Source: Clostridia bacterium (GTDB taxonomy: Bacteria > Bacillota > Clostridia > Oscillospirales > CAG-272). Taken from it: a stretch of 35,629 nucleotides of DNA. How positions within the stretch are numbered: the stretch's first letter is position 1; each line of letters opens with the position of its first letter. Under the pieces are notes generated by a model. It was not told the DNA's origin. It worked only from the letters and a program-made list of their open reading frames with translations, and did not search any database. Of the stretch, positions 8,099-18,097 are shown one piece after another. The stretch spans positions 1-35,629 of the forward strand of contig JAFWXZ010000057.1 of assembly GCA_017522795.1 (NCBI GenBank). Direction: 5' to 3'. Made by a program: the position numbers and the translations under genes.

Positions 8099-9517
8099 TT
8101 ATTCTGCTGTTATTTTTTCTGTGATTATATCTTCTGCCTCTGCCTTATCCTGATTTTTCTTGAGATTTTCCTCAATTTCAGGGATCTTTTTCGAAAGCTT
8201 GGAGAGCATAAATGCAGTTACAGCAAGAAGCACCATAAGTGCCAGAGGAATAAGGCTGTAGAGAAGCTTTATCATTGTAATTGCACTCTCGGGCTGAGGA
8301 ACCACGGTATCGCCCTCGGATGCAACGTAGCCTGCTGCAGTAAGTGCAAAGCCGAGAAGCCAACCGCCAAAGCCCTGGCCAAGCTGTGTTCCAAAGCCAT
8401 TGAAGATCGCTCCGATGGATGCATCCATTCTGGGAAGACCGAGGTGCTGGTTGTAGGTGCAAAGATCCATTTGTATCATATTACCGAGATAGGAGATAGG
8501 CAGCATTGCAAAGGCTGTGATGATAGAGCCGATTATAAGCATAGTCATACTGCTTCCTGCAAAGAAGTTAATAAGGTAGCCGAGGCAGGAGATAATACAG
8601 CCAAAGCCGATGATCTGAGGAGGATTAAGCTTCTTCATAATAAGAGGGAAGAGGAACATTACGGGCATAACGATAAAGCTCATAATGCTGAGAAGACCTG
8701 CCGAGCCAACATCGCCTACAATGTACTTGAAGTAGTAGGAAAGTGCACTGATAGACTGGATCGTTTGGAATAGGAACATAAGTGCAAGATAGATCCAGGC
8801 GTACTTATTCTTGCATATGAGTGTCCAGATTTCCTTGAGTGTAACCTTATCTCTGACTTGGCCTGCGTCTATCTCGGGATTTTCCTTAACGAAAATAAAG
8901 CGTAGCACTCCAAGAACGGTGAGAGGAATCATATAGATGAGAATAAGAGTAGTCCATCCGCTCTGGGAGGTTGCGAGGGCTGCCATAGCCTTGGGGAAGG
9001 TGAGAGAAACCACCATAGCACCCATAGTGGTGACAAATCCGCCGTAGGACGAAACCTTACCGATAAGCGTGCGGTTGTTATCGAATGCACGGATAAGGTA
9101 GGGGACGTTTGCCGCATTTCTGGCTGTGTTGAACACGCCGTAGAGGAAGGTATACATGCAGAATACCCAAACGGTCTTGAGAGTGTCGCTCCAGCCAACG
9201 GGAGTTACGAAGATAAGTGTGGTGCATATTGTCATACCGATAGCACCCAGCTCATAGGGACGTGCCTTACCGAGCTTGGTCTTTGTGTTGTCGATAAGGT
9301 ATGCAGCAATAAGGTCGGTAAAGAAGTCTATAATATTACTGATGAGGATGATATTACCTACTGCCATAGGCGTCATGCCGAGGAAGTCGGTGCAGAAAAT
9401 AGACATATAGGTTCCAACGATAAGGAAGATACCTGCACTGGTGATGTCAGAGGATTTCCACGCCAGGAATTTGCCTAGTGGCAGACGGTTAGGATTTCTA
9501 GATTTTGTTTTTTCCAT
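8099..9517 (-). CDS. GPH-family sugar:cation symporter
   Basis: This 472-residue protein has about 12 hydrophobic segments and belongs to the glycoside-pentoside-hexuronide branch of the major facilitator superfamily. The characteristic loop motif is present as NTKTKLGKARPY after the second or third helix. It is the first gene of the operon, so it probably imports the glycoside that the two downstream cytoplasmic hydrolases cut. The charged C-terminal tail is cytoplasmic. The exact substrate cannot be read from the sequence; rhamnosyl-glucosides are inferred from the neighbours. Confidence 0.88.
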   Translation of the reverse strand: MEKTKSRNPNRLPLGKFLAWKSSDITSAGIFLIVGTYMSIFCTDFLGMTPMAVGNIILISNIIDFFTDLIAAYLIDNTKTKLGKARPYELGAIGMTICTTLIFVTPVGWSDTLKTVWVFCMYTFLYGVFNTARNAANVPYLIRAFDNNRTLIGKVSSYGGFVTTMGAMVVSLTFPKAMAALATSQSGWTTLILIYMIPLTVLGVLRFIFVKENPEIDAGQVRDKVTLKEIWTLICKNKYAWIYLALMFLFQTIQSISALSYYFKYIVGDVGSAGLLSIMSFIVMPVMFLFPLIMKKLNPPQIIGFGCIISCLGYLINFFAGSSMTMLIIGSIITAFAMLPISYLGNMIQMDLCTYNQHLGLPRMDASIGAIFNGFGTQLGQGFGGWLLGFALTAAGYVASEGDTVVPQPESAITMIKLLYSLIPLALMVLLAVTAFMLSKLSKKIPEIEENLKKNQDKAEAEDIITEKITAE

Positions 9518-9568
9518 AATTTTTCTCCTATTGTTTTGTACAAGAGTATAAAATTTTTATTCTACCTC

Positions 9569-9597
9569 TTTACTTTTATTATACAATATGCTATAAT
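9569..9597 (+). promoter_or_regulatory. Promoter of the TetR regulator
   Basis: TTTACT (9569-9574), a 17-base spacer and TATAAT (9592-9597), with TGC just upstream forming an extended -10. It lies inside the spacer and -10 region of the divergent symporter promoter, so the two cannot easily fire together. Confidence 0.55.
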
Positions 9598-9606
9598 CTA
9601 AAACAA
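9578..9606 (-). promoter_or_regulatory. Promoter of the symporter-GH78-GH1 operon
   Basis: On the minus strand TTGTTT (9601-9606), a 17-base spacer and a perfect TATAAT (9578-9583) precede the symporter, with transcription expected near 9571. Confidence 0.6.
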
Positions 9607-9615
9607 GAAACAAAT

Positions 9616-9636
9616 TGCGACAAAGTGTTGCACTTT
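9616..9636. promoter_or_regulatory. Candidate TetR operator
   Basis: Between the overlapping divergent promoters and the TetR start lie two nested inverted repeats: TGCGACA-AAG-TGTTGCA (9616-9632, 6 of 7 pairs) and AAAGTG-TTG-CACTTT (9622-9636, perfect). Placement just downstream of the TetR start of transcription and just upstream of the symporter -35 is typical for an autoregulating TetR repressor. Confidence 0.4.
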
Positions 9637-9646
9637 CGGAGGGTAT

Positions 9647-10207
9647 ATGGATATTTCAACCAGGACAGGCTCATATAGAAAGGCTGATGCGGCTATCACA
9701 GGCGCCCTTTTCTCGCTTCTCGAAACAAAGGATTTTCATAAAATCAGCGTTTCAGACATTATAAAAAAGGCTAAAATAAACCGCTCCACCTTCTACCGCC
9801 ATTACGTTGACAAATACGACATTCTCGACCATATCAAGGATATGGCAGCACCTCTTGGCGAGAAAATGCTCTCGGCATCCACAGATGATTCAAAAAGCCA
9901 CTTTGACCTTCTCTTTAACAGCGATTACCTTAAGAGGGGCGTTCCCGAGCACTACAAAAAGACACTGCTTCTGCTTATGAAGGTGAGAACGGAAAGCTTT
10001 GATATGGAAAAAATCGTTAAGTCAGGCTTTGCCTCGCAATATAAGCCGGGGGAGGATTCTTATGCTGTTAGCCTGGAGAGAGAGCTATACGCTGACGTAT
10101 GCTACAGACTCCTTATAAGATATATTTCAGACGAGGGCTCAGCAGAGCATACGGATGCTTGCGAAATCTTAAAAAATCTTGTTAATTATATTTGCAAAGA
10201 AAAATAA
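9647..10207 (+). CDS. TetR-family regulator
   Basis: This 186-residue protein has an N-terminal TetR helix-turn-helix (about 15-60; ISVSDIIKKAKINRSTFYRHY at 33-53) and an all-helical C-terminal domain with no recognisable ligand signature. The start at 9647 is supported by GGAGGG 4-9 bases upstream. It is divergent from the symporter-GH78-GH1 operon and is the likely repressor of that operon and of itself. The inducer, perhaps the glycoside or an aglycone, is unknown. Confidence 0.85.
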   Translation: MDISTRTGSYRKADAAITGALFSLLETKDFHKISVSDIIKKAKINRSTFYRHYVDKYDILDHIKDMAAPLGEKMLSASTDDSKSHFDLLFNSDYLKRGVPEHYKKTLLLLMKVRTESFDMEKIVKSGFASQYKPGEDSYAVSLERELYADVCYRLLIRYISDEGSAEHTDACEILKNLVNYICKEK

Positions 10208-10225
10208 TTTTGTTAAAAAGTGCAA

Positions 10226-10263
10226 AAAAAGACTACCATTATTTACATTTTGGCAGTCTTTTT
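10226..10263. terminator. Bidirectional terminator between TetR and AraC genes
   Basis: A 13-bp stem (10226-10238 with 10251-10263, one A-C mismatch) with a 12-base loop lies between two convergent genes. It has A-rich and T-rich flanks that give U tails in both directions. Confidence 0.8.
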
Positions 10264-10266
10264 CTC

Positions 10267-11466
10267 TTATGTGTGCAACTCGCGATATTCGGCTGGGGTT
10301 TTATTTGTGTATTTTTTGAACACCTTTGAAAAGTGGCTGTGGGATGAAAATCCCAGATACTGTCCTATGGTGGTGAGGGATTTATCGCTATAACGAAGGA
10401 GCCTTTTAGCCTCCTCGATTTTTTCCTTTAAGATAAAGTCTGTCAGGGTTAATCCCGTTTCCTTTTTGAATTTTGCCGCCAAATGAGTTCTGCTTATAAA
10501 CATAGATTTTGCCATCTCGTCTACGTTCAGGGGCTTTGAGAGATTATGCTGAACGTAGTTTGTCACTTGCATCAGCAGCTTTGACGGATTTCTGCCGAGC
10601 CGCACTCGTTCAACTCTGCGCGTGTAATCCAGAACCATATGATATTGAAGATTCACGATCTGCTCCACGTCCGAAAGTATCTCGCATTTTTTGATATAAT
10701 CGTCAGAGAGCGAAAGAGCATCCTCCGCATCAAGTCCCCCTTTTATGGCGGCTCGTGATGCCAGGGTTGCGGTAACGATAAAGGTGTTTTTCAGCTGACG
10801 AAGAGCATCGTTCGCTATAATTCCACCGCGAACGCTGGGAGCGTGAGATAACCATTCACAGAGTGCGCCAACGTCTCCCTTTGTAATCATCTGCATCAGG
10901 GTCTGCTCAAGAGCAAGAGTATTATGCACCTCTCTTGGAGAATAGCTCGCGTTTTGTTCGTAATTTCGAGCAATCCTTTCGTTTTCTATGGTGTTTTCAA
11001 TATTCATTTGCTCAAAGTCGAAAATACTTACGTCCTCAAGCGACAGCTTTTCCCCATTCATAACGTAGTTCATAGTGCAGAGTATCTGCAGAATACTTCC
11101 GAGAGGCATCTGCACAAGACTTCTCATTGCAGAGATAAACTCGTCTGTCTTTTCTGGCAAAAGGTCGCACTCAAATGCCAGCGAACGCATATCCCGCTCA
11201 CTCATAGGAGTCTGCCTTGACGGACCAAGCACCACCGTATATATACCCGAGCGTACGATGCCGTAATAGTTAAAGTACGGTGTGGTGAAATATCCCACCT
11301 TTTCAGTGATTTCAAGCACGCGCTCCACATAGGGCTTTATGGGATCTGCGGGAATATCCACCACCGAGTAGTAGAATATTTGAGATGCGTTTTTGTAAAT
11401 TCTTATAGGTATGCCTGCAAGGTTGCCGATAACTCTGCAAATATATTCAAGGTCGATTTTCTTCAT
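10267..11466 (-). CDS. AraC-family regulator with long sensory domain
   Basis: This 399-residue protein has a C-terminal AraC DNA-binding domain (about 300-399, with LNVDEMAKSMFISRTHLAAK as the first helix-turn-helix and a YTNKTPAEYR ending). The N-terminal half of about 290 residues is not a cupin and I cannot assign it to a family. It contains a hydrophobic, possibly PAS-like or GAF-like sensory region (about 1-150) followed by helices. The start at 11466 has GGGAGGG upstream, spaced 12 bases, which is rather long. It is divergent from the GH3-symporter-GH78 operon and is its likely activator. Confidence 0.85.
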   Translation of the reverse strand: MKKIDLEYICRVIGNLAGIPIRIYKNASQIFYYSVVDIPADPIKPYVERVLEITEKVGYFTTPYFNYYGIVRSGIYTVVLGPSRQTPMSERDMRSLAFECDLLPEKTDEFISAMRSLVQMPLGSILQILCTMNYVMNGEKLSLEDVSIFDFEQMNIENTIENERIARNYEQNASYSPREVHNTLALEQTLMQMITKGDVGALCEWLSHAPSVRGGIIANDALRQLKNTFIVTATLASRAAIKGGLDAEDALSLSDDYIKKCEILSDVEQIVNLQYHMVLDYTRRVERVRLGRNPSKLLMQVTNYVQHNLSKPLNVDEMAKSMFISRTHLAAKFKKETGLTLTDFILKEKIEEAKRLLRYSDKSLTTIGQYLGFSSHSHFSKVFKKYTNKTPAEYRELHT

Positions 11467-11490
11467 TTTTTTCGCTATCCCTCCCTATAA

Positions 11491-11520
11491 AACAATACAA
11501 TTATATCATAAATAATACAA
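11491..11520. promoter_or_regulatory. Candidate AraC half-sites (direct repeat, 20-bp spacing)
   Basis: AACAATACAA (11491-11500) and AATAATACAA (11511-11520) are 9 of 10 identical and exactly 20 bp apart. That spacing is usual for the two half-sites bound by an AraC-family protein. They overlap the regulator's own -10 and spacer and lie upstream of the GH3 operon promoter, so binding could activate one side and repress the other. Confidence 0.4.
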
Positions 11521-11528
11521 AAATGCAA
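11500..11528 (-). promoter_or_regulatory. Promoter of the AraC regulator
   Basis: On the minus strand TTGCAT (11523-11528), a 17-base spacer and a perfect TATAAT (11500-11505), with transcription expected near 11493. Confidence 0.6.
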
Positions 11529-11547
11529 GAAAAATAACATTTTACTG

Positions 11548-11556
11548 TGTTAAAAT
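11548..11556 (+). promoter_or_regulatory. Extended -10 promoter of the GH3 operon
   Basis: TGTTAAAAT (TG at 11548, hexamer at 11551-11556) is an extended -10. No -35 match lies at the right distance, which suits an activator-dependent promoter. The gene start is 35 bases further on, with GGAGAG as ribosome binding site. Confidence 0.45.
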
Positions 11557-11590
11557 ATACATGTAATTATTTATTCGAAGGAGAGTTCTT

Positions 11591-13960
11591 ATGAATATTA
11601 AAGAAATAATATCAAAAATGACTCTTAAGGACAAAATTTCACTTTGTACAGGCGGTGATTTCTGGCACACCAAGGAGATGAAAGAGTACGGTATTCCGTC
11701 TGTTATGATGTGTGACGGCCCTCACGGCTTAAGATGCCAGAAGGGCGATACCGATATGATAGGCATAAACGATTCTTTGCCTGCAACCTGCTTTCCTACC
11801 GCTGTTACTGCGGGTGCGACCTGGAACAGAGAGCTTTACAGAAGAGAGGGCGAGGCTATAGGCAGAGAGGCACTCGGATATGAGGTTTCTGTCGTTTTAG
11901 GACCCGGCTGTAACATAAAGAGAAATCCCCTCGGTGGCAGAAACTTTGAGTACATATCCGAGGATCCTTATATTGCTGGTCATATGGCGGCTTCCTTTAT
12001 TCAAGGTGTTGAGGGAGTTGGCGTTGGCACAAGCCTTAAGCACTTTGCTGTAAATAGCCAGGAATATAAAAGAATGAACGGCGATTCAAGGCTTGACGAG
12101 AGGGCGTTTAGAGAGATTTATCTTGCACCCTTTGAGATTGCGGTAAAAAATGGACATCCCGCCACTATTATGTGCGCATACAACAAAATAAACGGCGTTC
12201 ACGCAAGTGATAACAAAAAGCTTCTTACCGATATTCTTCGTGATGAATGGGGCTTTGACGGTATGGTGGTGACCGACTGGGGCGCATTATATGATAGAAC
12301 CGAAGCCTGCAAGGCCGGTTGCGATCTAAATATGCCCGGCGGCTCAAAATATATGGAAAATGCTACGCTTAAGGCTGTAAAAAATGGCGATCTTGACGAA
12401 AGCCTTATTGATAAAACTGTTGAAAGAATACTCAGCCTTGTGAAAAGAGGCTCGGAAATTCAGCCCTATAAGGTGGATTTTGATGCACACCATAGTCTTG
12501 CAAGAGAGATTGCAACCGAGGGTGCGGTGCTTATGAAGAATGATGATAACATTCTTCCCTTGGATGAGAGCGACACCGTGATTATCGGTTATATGGCAGA
12601 GCATATTCGCTATCAGGGTAGTGGCAGTAGCCATATCAATCCCACAAAATTAACAAACGTGACCATGGCTATGCCCGATGCACTCTACTTCTCCTGTGCT
12701 GATGCTTACGGAAATATTTCTCACGAGGAGATTGAAAGAGCGGCAAAAATGGCAAAGGATAGAAAAGTTGCGGTAGTAGTCATTGGCCTTCCCGACAGCT
12801 ATGAGTCGGAGGCATTTGACCGAGAGCATATGCGGCTGCCAGATGGCTATAATTCTTTGGTAAATGCAGTTTCCGAGGCAAATCCGAACACAGTGGTAGT
12901 TCTCCTCGGCGGTAGCGTTATGGAGCTGCCCTTTGCTGACAAGGTAAAGGCTATTCTCTATATGGGACTTCCCGGGCAGGCAGGTGGCGAGGCTATGGCA
13001 GACCTTCTCACAGGCAGAGCAAACCCCTCGGGCAAGCTTACCGAGTCCTGGCCCATTAGCTATGATGACGTTATTTCAAAAGAAACCTTTGGCGTGCGTG
13101 ATCCTGAATATAGAGAAAGCATCTACGTAGGATACCGTTATTACGATAAGGCTAACGTACAGGTTCGCTATCCCTTCGGTCACGGACTTTCTTACACAGA
13201 ATTTGCATATAAGAACCTTACCGTAAACGGAAGAGAGATTTCTCTTGAAATAGAAAATATCGGTAGTGTAGCAGGCAAAGAGGTCGTACAGCTTTATATT
13301 GCTCCGAAAACCGATGGTATTTTCCGCCCTGTAAGAGAGCTTCGCGAATTTGAAAAGATTTCTCTTATGCCGGGGGAAACCAAGCAGGTACACTTTACAC
13401 TTGATGACAGAAACTTTGAAGTTTGGTCGGGTGGCTGGCATATCCCCTCGGGAGAGTATATAATTGAAGTAGGCTCGTCAAGCAGGGATATAAGGCTTTC
13501 CGAGAGCATTACCGTTGTAGGTGAGGATGTTAAGTCAAGCTGTCCCGACAGCTGGTACCACTCTCTCATCGGTAAACCTACCCGCGAGGAATGGGAAAGA
13601 CTTATGGGACATAGCATTCCACTCTCGGTCGAACCCCAAAAGGGTGAATTCACTATGGATAATAGCTGTATGGAAATGAAGGATCAATCCTTTATGATGA
13701 AAATACAGTATAAGGTAACAGAGGGCATTATTGCGAAAAGCTTTGGCGGCAAGCGTGATATGAGTGATCCGGCGTTTAAAATGATGATGGTCTGTGCCAC
13801 CGATTGTCCTATGAGATCTGTAATTATAAGTAGCGGCGGCGCAATGAACGATACTCTGGCGAAATTTATGCTGCTTATGGCAAACGGAATTTTCAGCAGA
13901 ATTAAAGGTTTATTTACGGGAGCTAAGACTTCCGTTCTTTCAAAAGGAAAGGAGATATAA
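11591..13960 (+). CDS. GH3 beta-glucosidase
   Basis: This glycoside hydrolase family 3 enzyme has 789 residues. The N-terminal barrel carries [18 protein letters not shown] (104-121), KHFAVN (150-155) and the nucleophile D229 in VVTDWG. The second domain holds the likely acid/base E406 in YESEAFDR. A fibronectin-III-like domain follows (about 540-640). The last 140 or so residues (about 650-789) form an extra tail outside the three standard domains; I do not recognise its function. There is no signal peptide, so it is cytoplasmic. As first gene of an operon with a symporter (2-bp gap) and a GH78 rhamnosidase, it probably releases glucose or another sugar from de-rhamnosylated glycosides. Confidence 0.92.
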   Translation: MNIKEIISKMTLKDKISLCTGGDFWHTKEMKEYGIPSVMMCDGPHGLRCQKGDTDMIGINDSLPATCFPTAVTAGATWNRELYRREGEAIGREALGYEVSVVLGPGCNIKRNPLGGRNFEYISEDPYIAGHMAASFIQGVEGVGVGTSLKHFAVNSQEYKRMNGDSRLDERAFREIYLAPFEIAVKNGHPATIMCAYNKINGVHASDNKKLLTDILRDEWGFDGMVVTDWGALYDRTEACKAGCDLNMPGGSKYMENATLKAVKNGDLDESLIDKTVERILSLVKRGSEIQPYKVDFDAHHSLAREIATEGAVLMKNDDNILPLDESDTVIIGYMAEHIRYQGSGSSHINPTKLTNVTMAMPDALYFSCADAYGNISHEEIERAAKMAKDRKVAVVVIGLPDSYESEAFDREHMRLPDGYNSLVNAVSEANPNTVVVLLGGSVMELPFADKVKAILYMGLPGQAGGEAMADLLTGRANPSGKLTESWPISYDDVISKETFGVRDPEYRESIYVGYRYYDKANVQVRYPFGHGLSYTEFAYKNLTVNGREISLEIENIGSVAGKEVVQLYIAPKTDGIFRPVRELREFEKISLMPGETKQVHFTLDDRNFEVWSGGWHIPSGEYIIEVGSSSRDIRLSESITVVGEDVKSSCPDSWYHSLIGKPTREEWERLMGHSIPLSVEPQKGEFTMDNSCMEMKDQSFMMKIQYKVTEGIIAKSFGGKRDMSDPAFKMMMVCATDCPMRSVIISSGGAMNDTLAKFMLLMANGIFSRIKGLFTGAKTSVLSKGKEI

Positions 13961-13962
13961 AA

Positions 13963-15519
13963 ATGACAAAATTACTTGACAAAAAGATTTTTGACTCCCG
14001 TGTAAAAAGCGAAGGCGTAACCCACAAAGAAAAATGGCTTGGTTATCTTCTCGGTCCCGCGGGTGCATTGCTTCTTAACGCGGTGCTTGCGACCTATCTT
14101 AACATTTACTATACCGACGTTCTTGATCTTACAGGCATCTGGGGTGGTCTGTTCCTTACGGTATTTCCAATCATTTCTAAAATCATAGATGCGTTTACAA
14201 ACGTGATTATGGGATACATAATCGACCGTACAAGGACAAAGCAGGGAAAGGCTCGTCCTTGGCTGCTCCTTTCAGCACCCCTTGTTGCCATAACGGGCGT
14301 GCTTCTGTTTACAGTTCCGTCGGCAAATGAAACGGTTCAGGTTATCTGGATTATGGTTTCATATAATCTGTTCTATTCCTTTGCTTACACTATTTTCAAC
14401 ATGAGCCATAACCTTATGGTTCCGCTTTCTACAAGAAATACTACCGACCGCGGCGGCCTTTCGGTATTTAATCAGATTGCGTCAATTATGATGAGTGGTA
14501 TTCTTGTTGCTCTTATCTTCCCGATGGTAATTATGCCTATGCTCGGCGTCGATAAGGCAAAGTGGATAGCCGTTATGAGCGCGCTTTCTATTATAACTCT
14601 TCCTCTTATTCTCCTTGAATACTATTTCACCAAGGAGAGAGTCACAGAGGAAACAGAGGGGACAGAGGAGAAAAACGTGCCCTTCCTTACTCAGCTTAAG
14701 GTCGTTTTCTCGGATAAGTATTTCCTTATCGTTATAGCATATTTCTTCATCTATACTTTTGGTGTATCTATGAAGAACCTCGGCCTCGTTTACTACTGCA
14801 ACTGGGTTCTCGGTACGTATAATGACGGTATTACTCAGATGCTGGTATCGGTTATCGGCGGAGTTCCTATGGGTATCGGTATCTTTGCGGTTTGGCCTCT
14901 TGCAAAGAAATTCGGTAAGCGAAACGTGACTATGTGGGGCTTCGTGCTTTACGCTATAGGAAGTCTTGTGTGCTGGCTCGTTCCAAGCAATCTCGTTATC
15001 GTTCTTATCGGTCAGTTTATAAAGAATATCGGCGGACTGCCTTGTGCATACGTCTTTATGGCACTCTTTGCAGATACTCTTGATCACATTGAGTGGAAGA
15101 GCGGCATCCGTTGCGACGGCGTGGCTATGTCGGTCTACAACGTTATTGCCTGTGCTCTTATCGGTATCGTGACGGGTATCTTTAACGGACTTCTCAGTAG
15201 CTCGGGCTACGTAGCTCCGAAATTTGACGAGATGGGCAATCTTCTTACTACTCAGCCCGACGCAGCAAAGAGCTTTATCACCTTTGCTTTCGTTGGCCTT
15301 GAAGTGTTCACGGGCATAATTCTCGCTGTGCTTCTTATCTTCTTCTCGGTTGAAAAGACGGTGACCAGAAAGCAGGCGATCATCAAGGCTCGCCAGGGCG
15401 CGGAATACACGGACGAGCTTCCCGCACTCAACGAAAAGGAAGAGGCTGCATGGAAAAAGGAAAAGGCAGAGGGCGAGGCTTATTATCAAAAGATACAGGC
15501 TGAGCTCTCGGGTAAATAA
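13963..15519 (+). CDS. GPH-family sugar:cation symporter
   Basis: This 518-residue transporter has about 12 hydrophobic helices. The GPH signature loop is present as [15 protein letters not shown] and is more canonical than in the other symporter of the window. The C-terminal tail after the last helix (about 460-518) is long and highly charged. It begins 2 bp after GH3 and ends 2 bp before GH78, with a Shine-Dalgarno (AAAGGAG) inside the GH3 end, so the three genes form one tight operon. The substrate is probably a rhamnose-containing glycoside, inferred from neighbours. Confidence 0.9.
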   Translation: MTKLLDKKIFDSRVKSEGVTHKEKWLGYLLGPAGALLLNAVLATYLNIYYTDVLDLTGIWGGLFLTVFPIISKIIDAFTNVIMGYIIDRTRTKQGKARPWLLLSAPLVAITGVLLFTVPSANETVQVIWIMVSYNLFYSFAYTIFNMSHNLMVPLSTRNTTDRGGLSVFNQIASIMMSGILVALIFPMVIMPMLGVDKAKWIAVMSALSIITLPLILLEYYFTKERVTEETEGTEEKNVPFLTQLKVVFSDKYFLIVIAYFFIYTFGVSMKNLGLVYYCNWVLGTYNDGITQMLVSVIGGVPMGIGIFAVWPLAKKFGKRNVTMWGFVLYAIGSLVCWLVPSNLVIVLIGQFIKNIGGLPCAYVFMALFADTLDHIEWKSGIRCDGVAMSVYNVIACALIGIVTGIFNGLLSSSGYVAPKFDEMGNLLTTQPDAAKSFITFAFVGLEVFTGIILAVLLIFFSVEKTVTRKQAIIKARQGAEYTDELPALNEKEEAAWKKEKAEGEAYYQKIQAELSGK

Positions 15520-15521
15520 AT

Positions 15522-18065
15522 ATGAAGGCTATAAGACTTAAAACCGAGTTTTTATATAATCCTATTGGCGTTGATTTTCAGAATCCGCTGCTGACCTGGA
15601 ACTGTGAGGGCGGTACAAAGCAGACCGCCTACCGTATTATAGCAAGGTCAAACGGTGCTGACGCTTGGGACAGCGGAAAGGTGAAAAGCGGCTCTATGAG
15701 GGCTACTTACCCCTTAGAGCTTCACTCCCGCGAAATAGTTGAATGGAGCATTACTCTTTGGGACGAAAATGGCATTGAGGGCGAGTCAAGTGAAGCGTTC
15801 TTTGAAATGGGACTTCTTCACCCCGAGGATTTCAAGGCAAAGTGGATCACGGGCAATTATAAGGTGAATAAAAAGGAGCGATATCCTGTCGATTGCTTCA
15901 GAAAAATCTTCACCGTAGAAAAGGTAAAAAAAGCAAGACTCTACGCCACATCTTGCGGCCTTTACGAGGCGCATATCAACGGCAAAAGAGTGGGTGATTT
16001 TGTTCTCGCTCCCGGCATTACCAACTATAAAAAGCGACTCCAATATCAAACCTATGACGTCACCGACCTTTTGAGCGATGGCGAAAATGTTCTGACGGCT
16101 TCTCTTGCAGACGGGCTTTATCGCGGCTCCTGTGGTGCTTGGGGAATCAGAAACCAGTATGGAACAGAAACCAAGCTCTGGCTGCAGCTGGAGATCGTGT
16201 GTGAGGATGGAAAGCACCTCATTTGCACCGATGAAAGCTTTGATTGGACTAACGGCGGACCTATAAGATTTGCAGACAACAAGGATGGCGAGATTGTTGA
16301 TTCAAGAATCAAAAAACACTATATTTGTAAAGCAAAGCTTACAAAATACGCAGTTTTGCCGTCTGCATCCAACAATGTTAATTTAACCGAGCACGAAAAA
16401 TTCAAGGGAAAAATCATTATCACCCCATCGGGTAAGAAGGTTATTGATTTTGGGCAGAATATTGCAGGATACGTTGAATTCACAGTCAACGCAAAGGCAG
16501 GCGAAGAGCTTCATCTCCGCTTCGGTGAGCTTATTGACAAAGACGGCGAGCTGACGCTGAAAAACATTCAATGTACTAATGGCAAAATTGCCACACCTCT
16601 TCAAGAGGTTCATTACACCGCGAAGGATGGCATAAATCACTATAAGACGAAATTTGCCATTTTCGGCTTCCAATACGTAGAGGTGGTTGGTAACATAGAA
16701 TGGTCGGCAGAGGACTTTACTGCCATTGCGGTTTACTCCGATATGGAAGAAACGCTTGATTTTAACTGCTCACATTCACTCATAAATAAGTTTGTTGAGA
16801 ACACTCGTTGGGCTGCAAAAAACAATCACGCAGAGATTCCCACCGACTGTCCCACAAGAGAGCGCCACGGCTGGACGGGCGATGCGCAGATCTTCGCCTC
16901 TACAGCAGGCTATCTCTTTGACTACACCGCATTTGCAAGAAAGTTTGTCAGAATGATGGGCGACGATCAAAGCAAAAACGGCAAGATCAAGCAAATCGTT
17001 CCACCTGGTGGCACTGACTTTTATATGGCACCTATGGACGGATGTGCAGGTTGGGCTGATGCTGAGATAATTATTCCATACAAAATGTGGAAGCTGCGCG
17101 GCGACGAGGGTATCATCAAGGAAAACTACGATAATATGAAAAAATATGCCGACTATACCCTGTGGAAGATCGGAAAAATCTATCCCACCTCGGAGATAAT
17201 CGGCATTAGCCCAAAATATTCAAGACATATAATCAACTACGGTCAGGCATACGGAGAGTGGGCAGAGCCAGACGACGTTAAGGCTATGCATTGGACTGAC
17301 TTCATTTTAACTAAGCCCGAGGTCTCTACTGCATACGGTGCGTACGTTCTCTCGCTAATGGCAGAGATGGCAGAGTATATGAATGACTGCGCGGCGGCAG
17401 AGAAATACAGAGCCGCGTCCGAAAGACTGAAGGTGGGCTATCAAGCACTCCGAAGGACGAAAAAATATCCCCTTGATACCGACAGACAGGCACAGCTCGT
17501 GCGACCTCTATACTTTGGTTTGCTTGATAAAGTGGACACCGAGTATGCAAAAGCAAGGCTTATCAAGGCGCTGGATAATTACGACTGGCGAGTTGGAACA
17601 GGCTTTCTTTCCACACCGCTGATCCTATATGTTCTGGCAGATATAGATATCGAATACGCATACCGTCTTTTGGAAAACGAAGCGATGCCGGGGTGGCTCT
17701 TTATGCCTAAAAACGGCGCAACCGCTATATGGGAAGCATGGGAAGGAAACTCCACCGAAAACGGCGGTATCGCATCCCTTAATCACTACTCCAAGGGAGC
17801 GGTTTGCGAATGGATCTTTGGCGAGATGTGCGGTATAAAGGTTGCTGAAGACAACACCTATATCGTTGCTCCCAAGGTCGGCGGAAGTATTACTCACGCC
17901 TCCTGTGAATACAACGGAATCTGGGGGAAGATAAAGAGCGAGTGGGAACGTGAAAGCGGCAAGACCGTGTACACCATTACCGTTCCTGCCAATACTACCG
18001 CAAGGGCAATCCTTCCTGACGGAGAGCATATATTATCAGCAGGTAACCACACCTTTAAGCTATAA
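15522..18065 (+). CDS. GH78 alpha-L-rhamnosidase
   Basis: This 847-residue family 78 enzyme has an extra N-terminal fibronectin-like domain (about 1-110), beta-sandwich domains (about 120-400, with DFGQNIAGY at 309-317) and the (alpha/alpha)6 catalytic barrel. The catalytic acid is E447 in TDCPTRERHGWTGD and the base is probably E738 in IWEAWEG. This is the layout of the well-studied Bacillus RhaB-type rhamnosidase. There is no signal peptide, so it is cytoplasmic. It starts 2 bp after the symporter and is followed by a strong terminator, so it closes the operon. The other GH78 of the window differs at the acid motif (DCPQRDER rather than DCPTRER) and in length, so the pair is not a recent duplication. 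Confidence 0.95.
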   Translation: MKAIRLKTEFLYNPIGVDFQNPLLTWNCEGGTKQTAYRIIARSNGADAWDSGKVKSGSMRATYPLELHSREIVEWSITLWDENGIEGESSEAFFEMGLLHPEDFKAKWITGNYKVNKKERYPVDCFRKIFTVEKVKKARLYATSCGLYEAHINGKRVGDFVLAPGITNYKKRLQYQTYDVTDLLSDGENVLTASLADGLYRGSCGAWGIRNQYGTETKLWLQLEIVCEDGKHLICTDESFDWTNGGPIRFADNKDGEIVDSRIKKHYICKAKLTKYAVLPSASNNVNLTEHEKFKGKIIITPSGKKVIDFGQNIAGYVEFTVNAKAGEELHLRFGELIDKDGELTLKNIQCTNGKIATPLQEVHYTAKDGINHYKTKFAIFGFQYVEVVGNIEWSAEDFTAIAVYSDMEETLDFNCSHSLINKFVENTRWAAKNNHAEIPTDCPTRERHGWTGDAQIFASTAGYLFDYTAFARKFVRMMGDDQSKNGKIKQIVPPGGTDFYMAPMDGCAGWADAEIIIPYKMWKLRGDEGIIKENYDNMKKYADYTLWKIGKIYPTSEIIGISPKYSRHIINYGQAYGEWAEPDDVKAMHWTDFILTKPEVSTAYGAYVLSLMAEMAEYMNDCAAAEKYRAASERLKVGYQALRRTKKYPLDTDRQAQLVRPLYFGLLDKVDTEYAKARLIKALDNYDWRVGTGFLSTPLILYVLADIDIEYAYRLLENEAMPGWLFMPKNGATAIWEAWEGNSTENGGIASLNHYSKGAVCEWIFGEMCGIKVAEDNTYIVAPKVGGSITHASCEYNGIWGKIKSEWERESGKTVYTITVPANTTARAILPDGEHILSAGNHTFKL

Positions 18066-18097
18066 TATTCTGCTTATTCGACCTTGTAATACTCCGG

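Noticed and set aside
14482-15489. A 335-codon open frame on the minus strand opposite the second symporter
   Set aside because: It is codon-register antisense. The charged, His-rich product is typical of reversed membrane-protein codons.
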